Part shown: piece after piece, positions 59,311 through 63,538 of the stretch
Layout: each line of letters starts with the position of its first letter
How positions within the stretch are numbered: position 1 is the stretch's first letter
Assembly (NCBI RefSeq): GCF_010634855.1
Contig: NZ_MWLQ01000037.1
Coordinates: 1 to 63,538 of the forward strand
Reading direction: 5' to 3'
Source: Microbacterium sp. B35-30
GTDB lineage: Bacteria; Actinomycetota; Actinomycetes; Actinomycetales; Microbacteriaceae
Length of the DNA stretch: 63,538 nucleotides
Notes under the pieces: model-generated
The model's input: the letters and a program-made list of their open reading frames with translations, nothing else
Told to the model about the DNA's origin: nothing
The model's database searches: none
Made by a program: the position numbers and the translations under genes

Positions 59311-59775
59311 ATGCCGAAACCCGTCGATGCCGTCGCGCTTTCAGGGCTCCGGTCGTCGGCGCTGACCGACGACGTGAGCTTCCTGCTGGCGCGCGCGAAC
59401 GCGATCGCTCTCGCCGCCGGCAATGCCGCGCTCGCCGAGCACGGCCTCAAAGCACGGTCGTATTCGGTGCTCGTCCTCGCCTCGGGCGACGCCCGACCGT
59501 CGCAGCGCGAGCTCGCGGAGTTCCTCCGCCTCGACCCGAGTCAGGTCGTCAGCCTCGTCGATGAACTGCAGTCCCGTGGGCTCGTAGAGCGCCGACCAGA
59601 TCCATCCGACCGTCGCGCCAACGTCGTCGTTGCGACGGATGCCGGACGCTCACTGGTCGCGACCGCGCGCGAGTCCGCGCGCGCCGCCGAGGAGCGCGTC
59701 CACGGTCAGCTGAGCGCCGAAGATCGCGAGACCCTGGGCGCGCTTCTGCGGGCGCTGGCCTTCCCCGACGAGTAG
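59311..59775 (+). CDS. phdR: MarR-family repressor, probable regulator of the phd-like operon
   Basis: The 154-residue MarR protein has DDVSFLLARANAIALAAGNAALAEHGLKARSYSVLVLASG, recognition region PSQRELAEFLRLDPSQVVSLVDELQSRGLVERRPDPSDRRANVVVATDAGRSL and C-terminal dimer helices. Divergent position and family match PhdR/CouR, which are released by hydroxycinnamoyl-CoA esters. The ATG at 59311 is preferred; an ATG at 59287 has no ribosome site. Confidence 0.82.
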   Translation: MPKPVDAVALSGLRSSALTDDVSFLLARANAIALAAGNAALAEHGLKARSYSVLVLASGDARPSQRELAEFLRLDPSQVVSLVDELQSRGLVERRPDPSDRRANVVVATDAGRSLVATARESARAAEERVHGQLSAEDRETLGALLRALAFPDE

Positions 59776-59854
59776 CCCGGACGTCGGGGGGTCGCGAAGT
59801 GTGGGAACGCGGCCGGCGTTGCCGCGTGTCGTGACCCGCTGACCGACGCGGGGG

Positions 59855-61081
59855 TCAGGAGCGGTCGAGCACGGAGCGGTCGCGGCCCGCGAACAGGCCC
59901 ACCACGGTGAGCGCGGCGAGCACGATGAGCACCAGGGCGAGCGAGGCGGTCCAGTCGCCGGTGACGCTGTGGAGGGTGCCGAAGGCGACCGGCCCGAGCG
60001 CGGCGATCACGTAGCCGACCGACTGCGACATGCCCGACAGGGCCGTCGAGGCGTCGTGGTCGCGCGCCCGCTGGGCCATCAGCGTCAGCGACATCGCCAG
60101 CGTCGCGCCGCCGGTCAGCCCGATGAGCGACGCCCAGAGCAGCACTGCGTCGGGCGCGATCATGAGCCCCGCGACACCCACGATCGCGAGCGACGGGATG
60201 AGCGCCGGCGCCCACCGCTCCAGGCCCCCGCGGAGGATCAGCGGCAGCAGCAGGCAGCCGGCGAGCGAGAACAGCTGGTAGACCATGACGTCGATACCGG
60301 CGACCACCTCACTGCGGCCGATCGACATCGACAGCGGGGCGAGCCACGTCACGAACATGTAGAACATGGATGCCTGCAGCCCCATGTACACCGCCACGAG
60401 CCAGGCGACCGGGTCGGCCCAGATGCCGGTGCGGCCGCGCGGCGCGCCGGCGCGGACATGCACGTGCGCCGCACCACGGTGGGCCCACCACCATCCGGCG
60501 ATCGCGAAGGGCAGCAGGGCGGCGCCCGTCACGAGGAGGGCGAACCTCCAGCCGGCGGGGTCTCCGGCGAGGGGGATCCGGGAGATCGGAACCACCACGC
60601 CCGATGAGACCGCGCCGAGTCCCGCGAGCAGCGCCGTGTAGGCCGCGGTCACCGCAGCGACGTGCGCGGGGAAGTCGCGCTTGACCACGGCGGGCATCAG
60701 CACGTTGATGATCGCGATGCCGATGCCGATGATCGCCGTGCCGACCCACAGGCTGACCACCGGTCCGGGAATCGAGCGGACGAGGGTGCCGGCCAGCAGC
60801 ACCAGGAGCGACCACATCAGCACGCGCGGCTGCCCGAACCGCCGGCTCAGGTCGTGCGCGAGCGGCGAGAACAGCGCCCAGGCGACGAGCGGCACGGCGG
60901 CGAGCACACCGAGCGCCGACACCGACATGCCGGTGTCGGCGCCGATCTGGTCGAGCAGCGGGCCGAGGCCCGTGATGGCCGGCCGCATGTTCGCCGCGAC
61001 CAGGCATACGGCCACGAGCAGCATCGCGACCGACGCCGCGCGCGACGGCTCGGGCGGTGCGGTCCGCGACGATGAGGCCAT
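59855..61081 (-). CDS. MFS transporter (CynX/NimT-type)
   Basis: The 408-residue protein has 12 predicted helices, with the CynX-like start VAVCLVAANMRPAITGLGPLLDQIGADTGMS and the loop FSPLAHDLSRRFGQPRVLMWSLLV. Sitting between the phd-like operon and pobA, it may import an aromatic acid, as the MFS gene of the phd cluster does, but its branch is also used for cyanate and nitroimidazole export. The ATG at 61081 has only a weak ribosome site. Confidence 0.85.
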   Translation of the reverse strand: MASSSRTAPPEPSRAASVAMLLVAVCLVAANMRPAITGLGPLLDQIGADTGMSVSALGVLAAVPLVAWALFSPLAHDLSRRFGQPRVLMWSLLVLLAGTLVRSIPGPVVSLWVGTAIIGIGIAIINVLMPAVVKRDFPAHVAAVTAAYTALLAGLGAVSSGVVVPISRIPLAGDPAGWRFALLVTGAALLPFAIAGWWWAHRGAAHVHVRAGAPRGRTGIWADPVAWLVAVYMGLQASMFYMFVTWLAPLSMSIGRSEVVAGIDVMVYQLFSLAGCLLLPLILRGGLERWAPALIPSLAIVGVAGLMIAPDAVLLWASLIGLTGGATLAMSLTLMAQRARDHDASTALSGMSQSVGYVIAALGPVAFGTLHSVTGDWTASLALVLIVLAALTVVGLFAGRDRSVLDRS

Positions 61082-61312
61082 AGGGCTCGGACTATAGCCG
61101 AGCGGCGGCTGCGGCATCCGTCGATTCCCGATGAGCGGCAGTCGCAGCCCGGTCGACTCCGATGGCGGGCGGCGTGCAGAAACCCTGGTCGGTGAGGGGA
61201 CACGCCGAGTTGCAGCCTGAGTCATCGGCGTGTCGCCGTGACCGACCCGCCTTTTCGCACACTGGCGACGTGCGGGACGGCGCCCAAGAGATGGCCGGAG
61301 CGATTCTCGCGG

Positions 61313-62497
61313 TCAAGCCAGGCCCTCGAGCGGCCACCCGGTGTAGGCCTCGGCGAGGAAGCGGCGGCCGGCCTCGGACTCGACGACCGAGCGCAGCTCG
61401 CCGAGCTGACGGAGGCGGTCGAAGTCCGACGCGTCGGGGGCCACATGAAGCATGTTGGTCATCCACCACGAGAAGTGCTGAGCCTTCCAGATGCGGTGCA
61501 GCGCCGTCTCGGGGAACGCCTCGATGAGCCGGTCGTCGTTCTCGAGCAGCAGCGCCCGCAGCGCCCGCTCGAGCACCAGCACGTCGGCGACGGCCAGATT
61601 CATCCCCTTGGCGCCGGTGGGCGGCACGGTGTGAGCGGCGTCCCCGATGAGCGCGACGCGACCGCGGAGCAGCTCGTGGGCGACGAAGCTGCGGAAGCGC
61701 AGCACATCGCGCTGGAAGATCGGCCCCTCCTTCAGCGTGGTGCCGGGCACGCGCGACTGCAGCTCGTCCCACAGCTGCTCCTCGCTGAAGGCGCCGGGAT
61801 CGGCATCCGGGTCGCACTGGAAGTACATGCGCTGCACCGTCGCGCTCCGCTGACTGATGAGCGCGAAGCCGTTCGGCGAGTTGCTGTAGATCAGCTCGTC
61901 GGCGCTCGGCGGCGCCTCGCACAGGATGCCGAACCACGCGAACGGGTACTCGCGGAAGTAGCCGCCGGTGTGCGAGCCGGTGACCGCCTCGCGCACGACG
62001 CTGCGCGAGCCGTCGGCGCCGACGACGAAGTCGGCCTCGATCTCGAGCGGCGAGCCGTCGGCGTCGGTCGCGATGAGGCGGGGGCGATCGGATGCCGCAT
62101 CCTCGACCCGTACCGCGGTCACGCCGAAGCGGAGGTCCTGGCCCTTGCCGAGGCGCACGGCGATGAGATCTTTGAGCACCTCGTGCTGCGGGTACAGCCA
62201 CACTCCCCGGCCGACGAGCTCGGCGAAGTCGATGCGGTGGCCCGCGCCGGCGAAGCGCAGCTCGATGCCGTCGTGGCGATTGCCGACGGTGCGCACGCGG
62301 TTGGAAGCGCCGGACTGGTCGAGGATCTCGACCGTGCCCTGCTCGAGGATGCCGGCACGGATCGTGGTCTCGATCTCGTCGCGCGAGCGCTGGTCGATCA
62401 CCACGGACTCGATGCCGGCGATCCCCAGCAGGTGCGAGAGCAGGAGGCCGGCGGGCCCGGCGCCGACGATGGCGACGCGGGTGCGGATCATGGACAT
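61313..62497 (-). CDS. pobA: 4-hydroxybenzoate 3-monooxygenase
   Basis: The 394-residue flavoprotein has exactly the PobA length. It shows VAIVGAGPAGLLLSHLLGIAGIESVVIDQRSRDEIETTIRAGILEQGTVEILDQSG, the FAD/NAD(P)H motif VVGADGSRSVVREAV, GILCEAPPSADELIYSNSPNGFALISQRS and the FAD-ribityl motif ALIGDAAHTVPPTGAKGMNLAVADVLVL. It hydroxylates 4-hydroxybenzoate to protocatechuate with NADPH and O2. ATG at 62497 with GAAGGAG upstream. It links the phd-like pathway to ring cleavage. Confidence 0.95.
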   Translation of the reverse strand: MSMIRTRVAIVGAGPAGLLLSHLLGIAGIESVVIDQRSRDEIETTIRAGILEQGTVEILDQSGASNRVRTVGNRHDGIELRFAGAGHRIDFAELVGRGVWLYPQHEVLKDLIAVRLGKGQDLRFGVTAVRVEDAASDRPRLIATDADGSPLEIEADFVVGADGSRSVVREAVTGSHTGGYFREYPFAWFGILCEAPPSADELIYSNSPNGFALISQRSATVQRMYFQCDPDADPGAFSEEQLWDELQSRVPGTTLKEGPIFQRDVLRFRSFVAHELLRGRVALIGDAAHTVPPTGAKGMNLAVADVLVLERALRALLLENDDRLIEAFPETALHRIWKAQHFSWWMTNMLHVAPDASDFDRLRQLGELRSVVESEAGRRFLAEAYTGWPLEGLA

Positions 62498-62573
62498 GAC
62501 GTCTCCTTCGACGAGCACAGGGTGTGGGATGCTGCGGCCCAGTGTGCCGCTGTCGGGCCGGCGTTGCGCGGGA

Positions 62574-62590
62574 TTCCCGTTCATCGGGAA
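62574..62590. promoter_or_regulatory. Candidate IclR-type operator upstream of pobA
   Basis: TTCCCG-TTCAT-CGGGAA is a perfect 6-bp-arm palindrome, 77 bp upstream of the pobA start and 33 bp after the regulator's stop. Confidence 0.5.
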
Positions 62591-62622
62591 GCGATGCCGC
62601 GCCTGCACGCGAGCGTCCGGGG

Positions 62623-63375
62623 TCAACGGCGGTCGGCGCGGAGCACTGCCTCGATGCCGGCCGCGGCTTCGCGCAGGGCCGCGATGGCGGCATCCGGGTC
62701 GGTCTCCCGAGGGAGCACGACCGACAGCGCGGCGACCACCTCGCCGGCGTCGCGGATCGGCACGGCGACACCGGTCGAGACGGCTTCGATCGAGCCCGAG
62801 GCGACCACCACACCGGTGCGGCGCACCTCGGCGAGCAGGCGGCGGAGGCGTGCGGCATCCGTCACGGTCTCGGGAGCCAATGCCCGCAGCGGGCCGGTCA
62901 GCACCCGCTCGCGGAGGGGCGACGGGGCATGCGCGAGCAGCACGAGGCCCGACGACGACGCGTGCAGCGGCAGACGGCCGGCGATGCGCGTGATGTTGGC
63001 CCCGGCGTCGGGGTGGGAGAGGCGCTCGAGGAACAGCGCCTCGTCCTGCTCGAGCACCGCGAGCTGCGTGTGCTCGCGGATGCGGGCCTGCACCTGCTCC
63101 ATGTGGGGGAGCGCCGCCTGGCGAAGGCGCAGCGCGGTCGAACCGCGCAGGGCGAGCTCCCACAGGCGCAGACCCAGGTGGACGCGGCGGTCCTCGTCGC
63201 GCTCCAGGAGCCCCGCGTCGACGAGCTCGTCGACGATGCGGTGCGCCGTCGACGAGGGCAGCCCCGCGCGGCGGCCGATCTCGGCGGCTGACTGCATCGA
63301 GCGCTCGGCCGTGAACGTCTCGAGCACGCGGACGATGCGGTCGGTCATCGAGTCGCCGGAGGGCGAGTTGGCCAT
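62623..63375 (-). CDS. IclR-family regulator, probable pobA regulator
   Basis: The 250-residue protein has an N-terminal winged helix (DRIVRVLETFTAERSMQSAAEIGRRAGLPSSTAHRIVDELVDAGLLERD) and the IclR effector domain (QLAVLEQDEALFLERLSHPDAGANITRIAGRLPLHASSSGLVLLAH, STGVAVPIRDAGEVVAALSVVLPRE). IclR proteins control many protocatechuate-branch genes (PobR, PcaU, PcaR). Here it precedes pobA in the same direction rather than diverging from it. An in-frame ATG nine codons in (MTDRIVRV) could be the true start. Confidence 0.88.
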   Translation of the reverse strand: MANSPSGDSMTDRIVRVLETFTAERSMQSAAEIGRRAGLPSSTAHRIVDELVDAGLLERDEDRRVHLGLRLWELALRGSTALRLRQAALPHMEQVQARIREHTQLAVLEQDEALFLERLSHPDAGANITRIAGRLPLHASSSGLVLLAHAPSPLRERVLTGPLRALAPETVTDAARLRRLLAEVRRTGVVVASGSIEAVSTGVAVPIRDAGEVVAALSVVLPRETDPDAAIAALREAAAGIEAVLRADRR

Positions 63376-63405
63376 GCGCCCACTCTGCCATTGAGGTGCG
63401 CGCGG

Positions 63406-63538
63406 CGTTTCGTCTCGCTCGTTCCTCGCTCGCTCAACGACCGGTACCCAGGTTCGCGGTCGTTGAGGGAGGAGCGCCAGCGACGAGACGAAACGCCCCG
63501 AGCCTCGCTGCTGCGCGGGGTGCGTGCGTTTCGTCTCG
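63406..63538. repeat. Family A repeats at the window end
   Basis: A forward copy (63406-63444), a reverse variant copy (about 63457-63495) and the start of a third (63526-63538, cut by the window edge). Confidence 0.85.

Overview
The window is high-GC DNA with GC-rich third codon positions, many overlapping ATGA/GTGA gene junctions, GTG/TTG starts and a DUF222-HNH (13E12-type) gene. Between genes it carries many copies of two intergenic repeat families (CGTTTCGTCTCGCTCGTTCC...CAACGACCGG and GGTCCCTGAGCTTGTCGAAG...). Together these point to an actinobacterium, most likely Microbacterium or a close relative in the Microbacteriaceae. No rRNA, tRNA, CRISPR array, integrase or transposase was seen.

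Layout. 0-4.1 kb: end of an upstream gene, a branched-chain-amino-acid-type binding lipoprotein, a GntR/FCD regulator and an aldehyde dehydrogenase. 4.3-11.6 kb: a probable biological-conflict island. Two caspase-like proteases on the minus strand stand opposite a 1142-residue KAP-type P-loop NTPase whose N-terminus looks like a decayed trypsin fold plus Clp_N repeats. 11.6-17.4 kb: poorly coding DNA with small membrane proteins, a gene remnant, a peroxiredoxin-like protein and a hemerythrin. 17.4-25.9 kb: a TetR/SDR divergon, a PNPOx-like protein, a Tat-exported metallo-beta-lactamase-fold hydrolase, a DUF222-HNH protein, a repeat array and a secreted esterase.

26.1-34.6 kb: one tightly coupled eight-gene operon. 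It encodes polar amino-acid ABC uptake, a CapA-like protein, a family III CoA-transferase, two 2-hydroxyacyl-CoA-dehydratase-like subunits (the second with no cysteine) and an MFS exporter. 34.6-36.2 kb: MarR and PadR regulators among repeats. 36.4-39.7 kb: metF-purU-ligM, a tetrahydrofolate-dependent O-demethylation and C1 disposal module. It diverges from a NitT/TauT-type ABC transporter with a PaaX-like regulator (40.0-44.5 kb).

44.5-53.3 kb: a cassette with a phosphonate-type ABC transporter, a P450, a second PaaX-like regulator and a tandem-duplicated secreted hydrolase. It is bracketed by 79-bp direct repeats, which are two copies of the paaX 3' end, so it looks like an insertion. 53.4-59.8 kb: a phd/cou-like phenylpropanoid side-chain degradation operon (CoA ligase, MaoC, acyl-CoA dehydrogenase, amidohydrolase, SDR, DUF3237) with a divergent MarR repressor. 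59.9-63.4 kb: an MFS transporter, 4-hydroxybenzoate 3-monooxygenase (pobA) and an IclR regulator.

The catabolic genes fit one theme. Hydroxycinnamates would be shortened to 4-hydroxybenzoate or vanillate by the phd-like operon. PobA would then turn 4-hydroxybenzoate into protocatechuate, and LigM would demethylate vanillate to protocatechuate, with the methyl group leaving through MetF and PurU as formate. Ring-cleavage genes are not in this window.
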